Origin: Verrucomicrobiia bacterium
GTDB lineage: Bacteria > Verrucomicrobiota > Verrucomicrobiia > Limisphaerales > Pedosphaeraceae
Length of the DNA stretch: 64,000 nt
Assembly (NCBI GenBank): GCA_036268055.1
Contig: DATAUW010000017.1
Span: forward strand, 310,001 to 374,000
Direction: 5' to 3'
Under the pieces are notes generated by a model. That model saw only the letters and a list, made by a program, of their open reading frames with translations. It was not told where the DNA came from and ran no database searches. Shown one piece after another: positions 56,485-64,000 of this stretch (position 1 is the stretch's first letter; each line of letters starts with the position of its first letter). Both the position numbers and the translations under genes were made by a program.

Positions 56485-57918
56485 TCAGAAATTGAATTCG
56501 AGTTGGGCCCAAAACTTTTGGATGTCCACATTGCCCACCGCTAGCGAAGGCGCGGGCGCGTCCTGTCCCTGGTAGTAGGCATACTTGACCAGCACGTTCC
56601 AATGCTTCGCGAATTTTTTGGAAATCACGGCGTCGAATTCCTGGCCGTAATCGCCGCTGCCGTAGTCGGCGTCGTACTTGTGATAAACAAAACGCAGCGG
56701 GATTTTCGTGGGCAACATGACTTGCGCGTAACCGTAAATATCGCGCAAACCATTTGCCGGCGTCGTGAGGAAAACATCGTCCCAGCCATTGAACGCATGG
56801 AGCGTCGCGAGCGGTGTGCGGAAGGAGGCGCGCCCGCCGCCAGCGCCGGAATTCACGCCGCTGCCGAGGTCTTCGATGCCACCGCCGAACGAAAACGGAT
56901 CCACCGTCGCGCCGAGTTCGAGATTATAATAATCCGCGTCGTAGCGGAGCAAGCTGTCGCCGTAATCGGTTTGGTAGGCGAATTCTGCGCGATAATCCAC
57001 GGAGATTTTTTGCGAGATCGGCGCCGCACCCGCGAAATAGCCGCCGTAAGTGGCGGAGGAATTGGCCGCGCCGGCGGCGTTCTCAAGATTCAACAGGTAA
57101 GTATAACCAACAAATTTTCCGTACTTCCAACCGGAGTAGGAAATATTGATGAGATGCGAATCGGAACGAAAATCCTCGTTGGCAGTGGACAATCCGGAGA
57201 CGTCGCCATAAACGCGATGCACATCCCAAAGGTAGCCATAATATAAATTGAGGCCCTTGATCGGTTCGCTGCTGATGGTCGCCGAATCGTAGGTTTGCAT
57301 GTTTTGGCGCCAGCCGACATCGCCGACAAAACGATGATTGTCGAGAACGATGCGTTGTTCGCCGACCTTTGCGTTCACATAATCCTCGTAAGCGTAGCCG
57401 AACCACGCCTGGTCGAGTCGCGTGAGTGGAGGATCGGCAACGACCGGTCGCGCGCCTTGCGCGTTGGAACCGCCGGCGTTGTAATTATGCTCGGGCCCGA
57501 GCGCGGTGACATTCACACCCTCGACCATGCCTTGAAAACCGTAGAGCGGCGCGGTGGTGAAGCCGAATCGCGTGCGCAAGGTGGGCGCGTAGGAATTTTT
57601 CGTTATGCCCGGTGCGCCTTCTTCGTTCGCCTGTTCGTAGCGCAAACGCATGTTCACATTGAATTTTCCCTTCGCGATGGCATCGGGAATTTTCACACCC
57701 AAAAAATTATCCATCTGATCCACGATGGATTGGGGCGCGTTAGTTCCGGCATCCGTGGCGGAAGGAGCCGCAGCTTTCGGGGCGGCGGGAAGCGGAGCCG
57801 GTTGCGCGGGGCCGGAATCCGTGAAGGCGGCTTGCTGGGCAAGAACGGAAGCGGTGAAGGCCATGAGCATGCCTCCGCCGATCAAGGTTTTTTGAGCGTT
57901 GGATTGGGATTTTTTCAT
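56485..57918 (-). CDS. Outer-membrane porin, alginate-export type
   Basis: This 477-residue protein has a signal peptide (KTLIGGGMLMAFTASVLAQQ) and a Pro/Ala-rich linker. The barrel has alternating strands such as KFNVNMRLRYEQANEEG, APTLRTRFGFTT, QAWFGYAYEDYVNAKVGEQRIVLDNHRFVGDVGWRQN and a terminal KFWAQLEFNF, with C-terminal Phe as required for outer-membrane assembly. It matches the alginate-export-domain group of outer-membrane channels. In this operon it probably passes nitrate or nitrite (inference). Intergenic gaps on both sides are short. Confidence 0.85.
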   Translation of the reverse strand: MKKSQSNAQKTLIGGGMLMAFTASVLAQQAAFTDSGPAQPAPLPAAPKAAAPSATDAGTNAPQSIVDQMDNFLGVKIPDAIAKGKFNVNMRLRYEQANEEGAPGITKNSYAPTLRTRFGFTTAPLYGFQGMVEGVNVTALGPEHNYNAGGSNAQGARPVVADPPLTRLDQAWFGYAYEDYVNAKVGEQRIVLDNHRFVGDVGWRQNMQTYDSATISSEPIKGLNLYYGYLWDVHRVYGDVSGLSTANEDFRSDSHLINISYSGWKYGKFVGYTYLLNLENAAGAANSSATYGGYFAGAAPISQKISVDYRAEFAYQTDYGDSLLRYDADYYNLELGATVDPFSFGGGIEDLGSGVNSGAGGGRASFRTPLATLHAFNGWDDVFLTTPANGLRDIYGYAQVMLPTKIPLRFVYHKYDADYGSGDYGQEFDAVISKKFAKHWNVLVKYAYYQGQDAPAPSLAVGNVDIQKFWAQLEFNF

Positions 57919-57959
57919 GAGGTTTTTGAATGGATCAGAATGAGCGGTTGGTGTGAGGT

Positions 57960-58763
57960 TTATGCGGCCTGAGCGACGGCTGGTTTTCGATGGGCGCGTT
58001 CTTCGAGAAAGCCAATGAGGTGCTCGCGGCAGCGGTAGTATTCCGGGTCTTCCAATAATTTTGCGCGGTCGCGCGGACGCGAAAACGGAATGGGTAAAAT
58101 CTCACCGACGCTTGCGGCGGGGCCGTTGGTCATCATGACGACGCGGTCGGCAAGCAGGATCGCCTCGTCCACGTCATGCGTTACCATCAGGGCGGTGAGC
58201 TGTTTGCGGCTCCAGACCTCGAGCAAAACTTTCTGAAGCTCGATGCGGGTCAGCGAATCGAGCATGCCAAACGGTTCGTCCAGCAAAAGCATCCGCGGCG
58301 ACAAGGCAAACGCGCGCGCGATACCCACTCGCTGTTTCATTCCCTGCGAAAGTTCAGCGGGGCGTTTGTCCATCGCATCGCCAAGACCGACGACGTTTAG
58401 ATAATATTCGGCGATTTGGCGGCGGTCGGTTTTGCTGGCAGTGAAAAAAACCTGGTTGACGCCCAACATCACATTGTCAAAAGCAGTCATCCACGGCAGC
58501 AAACAAGGCGATTGAAAAACGACGCCCCGATCCGGCCCGGCGCCGGACAATTCTTTTCCCGCCAGAATGATTCCGCCGTCGGAAAGTTCGCTGAGGCCCG
58601 CGAGCATCGAGAGCACCGTGGATTTGCCGCAACCGGAATGACCGATGAGAGCGACGAATTCACCCTTCTTGATTCGCAGATTGAAATTTTGCACGATGCT
58701 GACCGGGCCTTTCGGCGTCGGATAGCTCTTCGCCAGGTTGAACAGCTCAACGTAATCACTCAC
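57960..58763 (-). CDS. nrtD: Nitrate ABC transporter ATP-binding protein
   Basis: This 267-residue ATPase has Walker [11 protein letters not shown]-loop [19 protein letters not shown] signature [16 protein letters not shown] and Walker [10 protein letters not shown]. It starts four bases inside the preceding ATPase gene (ATGA overlap). The pair forms the heterodimeric motor of an NrtABCD importer. Similarity to taurine/nitrate/cyanate-type ATPases is clear, and the substrate is set by the neighbours. Confidence 0.92.
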   Translation of the reverse strand: MSDYVELFNLAKSYPTPKGPVSIVQNFNLRIKKGEFVALIGHSGCGKSTVLSMLAGLSELSDGGIILAGKELSGAGPDRGVVFQSPCLLPWMTAFDNVMLGVNQVFFTASKTDRRQIAEYYLNVVGLGDAMDKRPAELSQGMKQRVGIARAFALSPRMLLLDEPFGMLDSLTRIELQKVLLEVWSRKQLTALMVTHDVDEAILLADRVVMMTNGPAASVGEILPIPFSRPRDRAKLLEDPEYYRCREHLIGFLEERAHRKPAVAQAA

Positions 58764-59677
58764 GAGTCCACCTCAACTTTTTCGGGTTTGATTTCCGAGC
58801 GGCGCATCGGCTGATGATTGGCGGATTGTGCGGGGCCGCGCAGGCTGATGTTTTCCGGTTCGATGTCTGGCAGCACGAGATTGCGCGTGACGGTCGTGCG
58901 CTGGCGGCTTTTCGAGTTGAGCATGAACTCGGTCACTTCGCGGCGAATCTCCTTGAAACGAGGCTCGTGATTCAAGGCTACGCGGTCGCGCGGACGCGCG
59001 AGATCAATGGTGATGGAAGGCCCAAGTTTCGCGGTTGGCCCGGCGCTCAACGGGATGATGCGGTCGGCCAAATAGATGCCCTCGTCCGGATCGTTGGTGA
59101 TCAACACCACTGTCTTTTTTTCCTGCTGCCAGATGCTGGAAATTTCATCCTGCAAGGTGGCGCGGGTGAGGGCATCGAGCGCAGAAAGCGGTTCATCGAG
59201 CAAAAGAATTTGCGGGTTCATTGCCAGCGCGCGCGCCACGCTGACGCGCTGGCGCATGCCGCCGGAGAGTTCGCCGGGTTTTTTGTCACGCGCGGCGGCG
59301 AGGTTCACCATCGCGACATGTTTTTCCGTGTGCCGGATTTTTTCCTCCGCGCTCCATTTTGGAAAACATTGCGCCACCGCCAGGAAAATATTCTCAAATA
59401 CCGAAAGCCACGGCAGGAGCGAATAATTCTGGAAGACGATCCCACGGTCCGGTCCCGGTTCGGTGATTTCCACGCCATTGAGCGTGAGTCGGCCGGCATC
59501 AGGTTTAATCAAACCGGCGATGAGCGAAATGAGCGTCGTTTTGCCCGCGCCGGAAAAGCCGACGATCGCGACAAACTCGCCCTGGTCCACCGTGAGGTTG
59601 ATGTCGCGCAACACTTCCACGCGGTCATCACCCTGGCCATAACCTTTGCTGACATTTTGTAGCTTTAGAAATTCCAT
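58760..59677 (-). CDS. nrtC: Nitrate ABC transporter ATP-binding protein, NrtC-like without binding domain
   Basis: This 305-residue ATPase has Walker [11 protein letters not shown]-loop [18 protein letters not shown], signature [16 protein letters not shown] and Walker [14 protein letters not shown] 50-residue C-terminal tail follows ([17 protein letters not shown]...). Cyanobacterial NrtC proteins carry an additional 350-residue NrtA-like domain, which is missing here. It overlaps nrtD and begins one base after the permease stop. It is part of the nrtABCD set. Confidence 0.9.
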   Translation of the reverse strand: MEFLKLQNVSKGYGQGDDRVEVLRDINLTVDQGEFVAIVGFSGAGKTTLISLIAGLIKPDAGRLTLNGVEITEPGPDRGIVFQNYSLLPWLSVFENIFLAVAQCFPKWSAEEKIRHTEKHVAMVNLAAARDKKPGELSGGMRQRVSVARALAMNPQILLLDEPLSALDALTRATLQDEISSIWQQEKKTVVLITNDPDEGIYLADRIIPLSAGPTAKLGPSITIDLARPRDRVALNHEPRFKEIRREVTEFMLNSKSRQRTTVTRNLVLPDIEPENISLRGPAQSANHQPMRRSEIKPEKVEVDS

Positions 59678-59678
59678 G

Positions 59679-60698
59679 TTAAAAAGCTTTTGCGTCGTAA
59701 GTGACGAGCCGTTGTAGAATCAACATCAGGCGGTCGAGCGCGAAACCGATGAAACCGATGGTGAAGACGGCGACCATGATCTGGGCGAGCGTATCGCTGC
59801 TGCCGTTTTGGAACATGTCCCAGATGAATTTTCCGAGGCCGGGATTTTGCGCGAGCATCTCGGCGGCGATGAGCACCATCCAGCCGACGCCGAGCGAAAG
59901 CCGCAGGCCGGTGAAGATGAAGGGAAGCGCCGAGGGCAGAACGATCTTCCAGATCTTTTGCCACCAACCGAGCTTGAGGACGCGCGCGACGTTGAGATGG
60001 TCTTTGTCAATCGAAGCGACGCCGAGCGAAGTGTTGATGAGCGTCGGCCAGAGCGAGCACATCGCCACAGTGATAGCGGAACTGAGAAACGCTTTTTCAA
60101 ACCACGGATGCGCGGGATGATACAGCGCGCTCACCAGAATCATGACGATCGGCAGCCACGCCAGCGGTGAAACCGGCTTGAAGATCTGGATGAATGGGTT
60201 TACCGCCTTGAAAAAATTCCGGCTCAGGCCGCAGAGCACGCCCAGAGGAATCGCAATCAAGGAACCGATGATAAAACCGGTGAACACGGTTTCGAGGCTG
60301 GTAGAAATTTGATCGAGATAAGTGGGGGGGCCGGAATATTTGATGTCGGGAAATGCCTGTCCGGGATTGGCGGAGAGGAAGCTCGCGCGGCGTTTGGCCA
60401 GTTCACGGTAGAATTCCGCCTCGTGCGCATGCTCGGTCCAATGCGCATCCCACAGAACCACGGCCTGCTTCCAGACCGCGAGCGGCCCGGGAATGGAGCC
60501 GAAACTCACTTGGACGTGCGCGGAGATTTGCGACCACACGAAAAGGAAAATCAGGATGGACACGAGCGGAGCGCCAACGCTGGAGAGTACTTTATCGAAT
60601 AGTTCGTTCATCCGGCGCTGGGGAAGTTTGACCGGCTCGGGCGAAACGGTGGGCGCTTTTTCAGCAACGGTGGTGAGGTTAGTGGCGGCTTCGTCCAT
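59679..60698 (-). CDS. nrtB: Nitrate ABC transporter permease
   Basis: This 339-residue protein has an N-terminal transmembrane segment ([23 protein letters not shown]) and then a longer periplasmic insert (about 75-130). Five more helices follow, with the permease motif [51 protein letters not shown]. The insert makes it longer than typical 270-residue NrtB and matches the group found in proteobacteria and Verrucomicrobiota. It forms the membrane channel of the importer. Confidence 0.92.
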   Translation of the reverse strand: MDEAATNLTTVAEKAPTVSPEPVKLPQRRMNELFDKVLSSVGAPLVSILIFLFVWSQISAHVQVSFGSIPGPLAVWKQAVVLWDAHWTEHAHEAEFYRELAKRRASFLSANPGQAFPDIKYSGPPTYLDQISTSLETVFTGFIIGSLIAIPLGVLCGLSRNFFKAVNPFIQIFKPVSPLAWLPIVMILVSALYHPAHPWFEKAFLSSAITVAMCSLWPTLINTSLGVASIDKDHLNVARVLKLGWWQKIWKIVLPSALPFIFTGLRLSLGVGWMVLIAAEMLAQNPGLGKFIWDMFQNGSSDTLAQIMVAVFTIGFIGFALDRLMLILQRLVTYDAKAF

Positions 60699-60703
60699 GA
60701 AAG

Positions 60704-62086
60704 TTAATCTTTTTGCCCGACTTTGAGCTGGCGCAGGTAGTCGTTGGGTTTATGGGCGTCGAAGGAAATGCCATCAATGAAATCAGGGTCGGCGGGTTTG
60801 AAGCCATCGGTATCGGGCAGGTCGCCGGATTGCATTTTGCCCGCGGCGATCAATTCATTCGCGGCCTGGCGGTAAATTTCCGGGCGGTAGACTTTTTTGG
60901 CGGTGGCGGCGAACCAATCGTCCGGCTTCGCTTCGCCGATCTGCCCCCATCGGCGCATCTGCGTTAGAAACCAAACGCAATCGCTATAGAACGGATAAGT
61001 CGCGTGATAACGGAAAAATACATTAAAGTCCGGCAAGTCGCGCTGATCGCCTTTTTCATATTCAAAAGTGCCGGTCATGCTGTTGCGGATGACCTTTTCA
61101 TCCGCGCCGACGTATTGCGGTTGGGAAAGAATCTGGCAGGCCTTGATTCGATTGGCGGGGCTGGCGTCGAGCCATTGGCCCGCGCGGATGAGCGCCTTGA
61201 CGACGGCAATCAGTGTGTGGGGATTTTGTTCGGACCACGGTTTGGTGACGCCAAAAACTTTTTCCGGATTATTTTTCCAGATTTCGTAATCGGTGATGAC
61301 CGGCACGCCGATGCCTTTGAACACGGCCTGCTGGTTCCAAGGTTCGCCAACGCAATATCCTTGGATCGTGCCCTGCGCGAGTGTGGCGGGCATTTGCGGC
61401 GGCGGCGTGACGGAGAGGAGCACGTCGGCATCGGTGGTTCCGGTGGTATCAGTCGCGGTGTAATAACCGGGATGGATGCCCGCGGCGGCGAGCCAGTAGC
61501 GCAAATAATAATTGTGCGTAGATACCGGGAACACCATGCCGAACTTCAGTGGCGTGCCGGCGTCCTTGTTTTTTTTCACGATGGGCGCGAGCGCGGAGGC
61601 CGAGATGGGATGCGGCGGGCGCGGGACGTTGAGCCTGGGGTCGGCTTCCTGCATCTGTTTCCAGATGTCGTTAGAGACTGTGATGCCATTGCCATTCAAA
61701 TCCATGCTGAAAGGCGTGATGATGTCGGCCTTTGTGCCGATGCCGATGGTCGCCGCGATGGGCTGACCCGCGAGCATGTGCGCGCCGTCGAGTTCGCCGG
61801 TGATGACGCGGTCGAGCAAAATTTTCCAGTTCGCCTGGGCTTCGAGCGAAACATAAAGGCCCTCGTCATCGAAGTAACCGTTCTCCTTCGCGATGATGAG
61901 CGGCGCGCAATCGGTAAGTTTGATGAAACCGAATTTAAGTGAGATTTTTTCCAGTTTGGTTGCGGCGCGGCTGGTCCAGGGGACAGCCGAGGCCATCGCT
62001 GCGCCTGCTATCGCGGCCTTCGCCGTGGTCTGGAGAAATTGACGGCGATTGGTTTTGCGCGGACTTGATTTTAAAGCTGGATTCAT
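60704..62086 (-). CDS. nrtA: Nitrate-binding periplasmic protein, Tat-exported
   Basis: This 460-residue protein has a Tat signal, [24 protein letters not shown], with the twin Arg. The mature part has the NrtA/CmpA fold: [72 protein letters not shown] and [24 protein letters not shown]. It binds nitrate, perhaps also nitrite, in the periplasm and delivers it to NrtB. The gene begins the NrtABCD set and lies 68 bases after the FNT channel gene. Confidence 0.93.
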   Translation of the reverse strand: MNPALKSSPRKTNRRQFLQTTAKAAIAGAAMASAVPWTSRAATKLEKISLKFGFIKLTDCAPLIIAKENGYFDDEGLYVSLEAQANWKILLDRVITGELDGAHMLAGQPIAATIGIGTKADIITPFSMDLNGNGITVSNDIWKQMQEADPRLNVPRPPHPISASALAPIVKKNKDAGTPLKFGMVFPVSTHNYYLRYWLAAAGIHPGYYTATDTTGTTDADVLLSVTPPPQMPATLAQGTIQGYCVGEPWNQQAVFKGIGVPVITDYEIWKNNPEKVFGVTKPWSEQNPHTLIAVVKALIRAGQWLDASPANRIKACQILSQPQYVGADEKVIRNSMTGTFEYEKGDQRDLPDFNVFFRYHATYPFYSDCVWFLTQMRRWGQIGEAKPDDWFAATAKKVYRPEIYRQAANELIAAGKMQSGDLPDTDGFKPADPDFIDGISFDAHKPNDYLRQLKVGQKD

Positions 62087-62154
62087 TCAGGCAAAAGGAT
62101 TGCGTCAAACGTCTTGCGGACCGTTCATAAAATTCGGTTGAACTGATTTCGAGA

Positions 62155-63003
62155 TTACGCCTGCACTAATTGTTCAGGCGCGGGATCGGATGCGGTTGCG
62201 ACATTGACTGCGGAGGGTTTGGCCGGGCGATAGGTCCAGTAGAGGAGCATGCCCGTGAATAGAAAGCCGCCGATGAGATTGCCGAGCGTCACGGGGATCT
62301 GGTTCCAGATCCACCAGTCGGAGAGCGAAACTTTTGCGCCCAGCATCATGCCGGTGGGAATGAGGAACATATTCACCACGGAATGCTCGAAGCCCTGCGC
62401 GAAGAACACGAGAATGGGCATCCAGGCGGCGGCGATTTTTCCGAGCGTGGAATGCGAGGTCATGGCCATCACCACGCCGAGGCAAACCAGCCAGTTGCAG
62501 AGCATCGCTTTTACGATCGCGGTGATCATGCCTGCGCTGCCGTGAGCGGCGTAGGCGGTCGTCTTGGCCTCGGCGGCGGCGACGATTTTTGCGGCGATGC
62601 CTGAGGGCGCTTCAGTGCCCGCGCTGGTGAGCACGATATAGAGCAATACCCCAAAAGCCACGCTGCCGATCAGGTTGCCCATGAAAACCCAGAATAGATT
62701 GGTGAGCACCTGGATCCATTGGCGATGACCGGCCACGCCGGACAGCATCACCACCGAGAAACTGCCGGTAACCAATTCCAGGCCCAGCAAAACAATCATT
62801 ACGAACCCGACCGGGAACACCAGCGCGCCAACCAGCGGCACACCCGTCTGGACTGTAGCAGTGATCGCGAAGCTGGTGGATACGCCGAGCAGTGCGCCGG
62901 AGAGGATGCCGCGCAAGAGCAAATCCTTGATCGGCAGGCCGGCCTTGTGATCGCCTACGGCCAGCATGTTTTTTACAACGTCAATGGGTTTGATGTAGTC
63001 CAT
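62155..63003 (-). CDS. Formate/nitrite transporter (FNT) family channel
   Basis: This 282-residue protein starts at ATG 63003, where MDYIKPIDVVKNMLAVGDHKAGLPI begins the conserved part. The open frame extends up to 63042 into the upstream gene. Six helices carry the family motifs GALLGVSTSFAIT, ELVTGSFSVVMLSG, NWLVCLGVVMAM and FEHSVVNMFLIPTG, where the FEHSVVNM motif is diagnostic. In this operon it most likely carries nitrite. It may help nitrite exchange when nitrate reduction outpaces nitrite reduction. Confidence 0.9.
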   Translation of the reverse strand: MDYIKPIDVVKNMLAVGDHKAGLPIKDLLLRGILSGALLGVSTSFAITATVQTGVPLVGALVFPVGFVMIVLLGLELVTGSFSVVMLSGVAGHRQWIQVLTNLFWVFMGNLIGSVAFGVLLYIVLTSAGTEAPSGIAAKIVAAAEAKTTAYAAHGSAGMITAIVKAMLCNWLVCLGVVMAMTSHSTLGKIAAAWMPILVFFAQGFEHSVVNMFLIPTGMMLGAKVSLSDWWIWNQIPVTLGNLIGGFLFTGMLLYWTYRPAKPSAVNVATASDPAPEQLVQA

Positions 63004-63008
63004 AAAGA

Positions 63009-64000
63009 TCAGTTTTTTTCGGGTTCGGATTTCCCGGCGCACAATGCGCGGGGAAAATATTTTCCGGCGCGTGAGCCGGGAGCGGTGGCATCGGTAAGAC
63101 GCGTTTCAAATTTGTTTTTGGCTTCGAGTGAACCACGCAGTTGGACGGCGCGGTCGAAAATATCGGTGCGAAAAATCCGGTTGATCAGGGCCTGATTGGT
63201 CTCGAGCGAGTTCGCGCAAAGGCCGCTGGCGCGCAAGCGCTGAAGAATCCACGCGGCCTTGTCGGCGGAAGGTTCGTTTGCGTTGTGGCGATGAAACACA
63301 TCGAAGTTCGGGACGTGCCGGACTTGCCCGTGGCCAAAATCAAATTGCGCGCTGAAGGCATTTCGCAACGCCGTTTCGGGAACATTTACGTAACCGGGTT
63401 GCGCGAGCGTGGCGACGATTTGTTCGCGGTTTTGCGGAGCATCGCAAAATTCGCACGCTTCCAAAAGCGCGGCCACCAGGGCGATATGTTGCGCGTCATT
63501 TTTTTCCGCGAAATCACGGCGAACCATCAGGACTTTTTCCGGATGTCCGGGCGCGAGTTCGGCGCTGGTGTCAACACACCAGCCAACCCGCGATTGCACC
63601 GCGACGGAGTTCCACGGCTCGCCGACGCAGAAGCCATCGAGATTACCGGCCTTGAGATTGGCCACCATTTGCGGCGGCGGGACGATGACGATGCGGGCAT
63701 CGCGGCCGGGCTGGATGCCCGCATTCGATAACCATTCGCGCAATAATAAATTGTGCGACGAGAAAGGATAGACCGCGCCGAAGACAAAAGTTTTGTCGCG
63801 CGAGCGAGTGATTTCTTCCCGCAGCGAATTTCCATCGCGCACGCCTTTTTTCCATAAGTCGTTGGAAAGAGTGATGGCATTGCCGTGAAGATTCAGGACG
63901 AGCGCGGTGAGGCATTCGCACGCGATGGAACCGAGTCCAAGAGTGGCGGCGAAGGGCATGCCGCCGACGGCGTGCGCGGCTTCCAACTCGCCATGAATGA
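63009..64000 (-). CDS. NrtA/CmpA-like substrate-binding protein (start outside window)
   Basis: The 3' part of a second binding protein of the NrtA family enters from the right edge: residues GELEAAHAVGGMPFAATLGLGSI, then GNAITLSNDLWKKGVRD, NLKAGNLDGFCVGEPWNSVAVQ and FDFGHGQVRHVPNFDVFHRHNANEP. It lacks a signal that could be judged, because its N-terminus is beyond the window. In many nitrate operons a cytoplasmic NasS sensor of the same fold controls the antiterminator NasT, so this may be a NasS-like nitrate/nitrite sensor rather than a transporter part. The gap to the FNT gene is five bases, so it is in the same operon. Confidence 0.85.
   Translation of the reverse strand, partial: IHGELEAAHAVGGMPFAATLGLGSIACECLTALVLNLHGNAITLSNDLWKKGVRDGNSLREEITRSRDKTFVFGAVYPFSSHNLLLREWLSNAGIQPGRDARIVIVPPPQMVANLKAGNLDGFCVGEPWNSVAVQSRVGWCVDTSAELAPGHPEKVLMVRRDFAEKNDAQHIALVAALLEACEFCDAPQNREQIVATLAQPGYVNVPETALRNAFSAQFDFGHGQVRHVPNFDVFHRHNANEPSADKAAWILQRLRASGLCANSLETNQALINRIFRTDIFDRAVQLRGSLEAKNKFETRLTDATAPGSRAGKYFPRALCAGKSEPEKN

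Noticed and set aside
56602-57246. Long plus-strand frame opposite the porin
   Set aside because: It is a GC-rich antisense shadow. The minus strand encodes a signal peptide and barrel strands ending in Phe.
58814-61942. Long plus-strand frames opposite nrtC and nrtA
   Set aside because: They are antisense shadows of high-GC genes with complete family motifs on the minus strand.

Overview
The window looks like part of the chromosome of a Gram-negative bacterium of the Planctomycetes-Verrucomicrobia-Chlamydiae type, most likely a Verrucomicrobiota of the Pedosphaera/Limisphaerales kind. This is an inference from the combination of a secreted GH29 fucosidase, very large secreted beta-helix and RHS proteins, PEGA-domain and lipoproteins, and a nitrate assimilation operon with an outer-membrane porin. 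No rRNA or other phylogenetic marker is present to confirm it. Two blocks meet at a tRNA-Ser gene near 50.45 kb. Bases 1 to about 50,465 are patchy, lower in GC and rich in recombinases, defence genes, toxin-antitoxin genes, fragments and pseudogenes. I read this block as a large integrated mobile element, or several stacked ones, running off the left edge. Bases 50.7 to 64 kb are a compact, GC-rich, single-strand operon of core metabolism. Left part (1-12 kb): the first 274 bases encode, on the minus strand, the N-terminus of a Cas9. It lies downstream of an XRE regulator and a small RuvC-fold protein that has lost two catalytic residues. A large serine recombinase, a second XRE regulator, a degenerate copy of a recombinase tail, a 1044-residue metallophosphatase-NTPase, a single-domain response regulator and a C5-methyltransferase-like protein follow. 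Middle part (12-27 kb): a secretome island holds a TM protein, a lipoprotein, a giant beta-helix protein, an alpha-L-fucosidase, an RHS-repeat protein and a putative immunity lipoprotein, and is closed by an IS4-family insertion sequence. Right part (27-50.5 kb): hicBA with a frameshifted hicA, two conjugation-type ATPases, a replication-relaxation protein, a CHC2/TOPRIM primase, an N4/N6 DNA methyltransferase, ArdC, a broken radC, and a Thoeris-like pair. That pair is a SIR2-SLOG ThsA homologue transcribed divergently from a TIR domain fused to a complete inositol-monophosphatase-type domain. The element ends with a second large serine recombinase whose 3' end reads into tRNA-Ser(CGA). An 18-bp dyad, YTTGCC-N6-GGCAAR, occurs at least five times exactly and up to three more times with mismatches. 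All copies lie between genes of the element, usually 45-105 bases ahead of a start codon, including in front of both XRE regulators. This suggests an element-wide regulon. Chromosomal part: from right to left on the minus strand come a nitrate-binding-type protein (cut by the window edge), a formate/nitrite channel, NrtA, NrtB, two NrtC/D ATPases, an outer-membrane porin, a CysJ-type flavoprotein reductase, a siroheme nitrite reductase and a molybdopterin nitrate reductase. Together they would import nitrate and nitrite and reduce them to ammonium.
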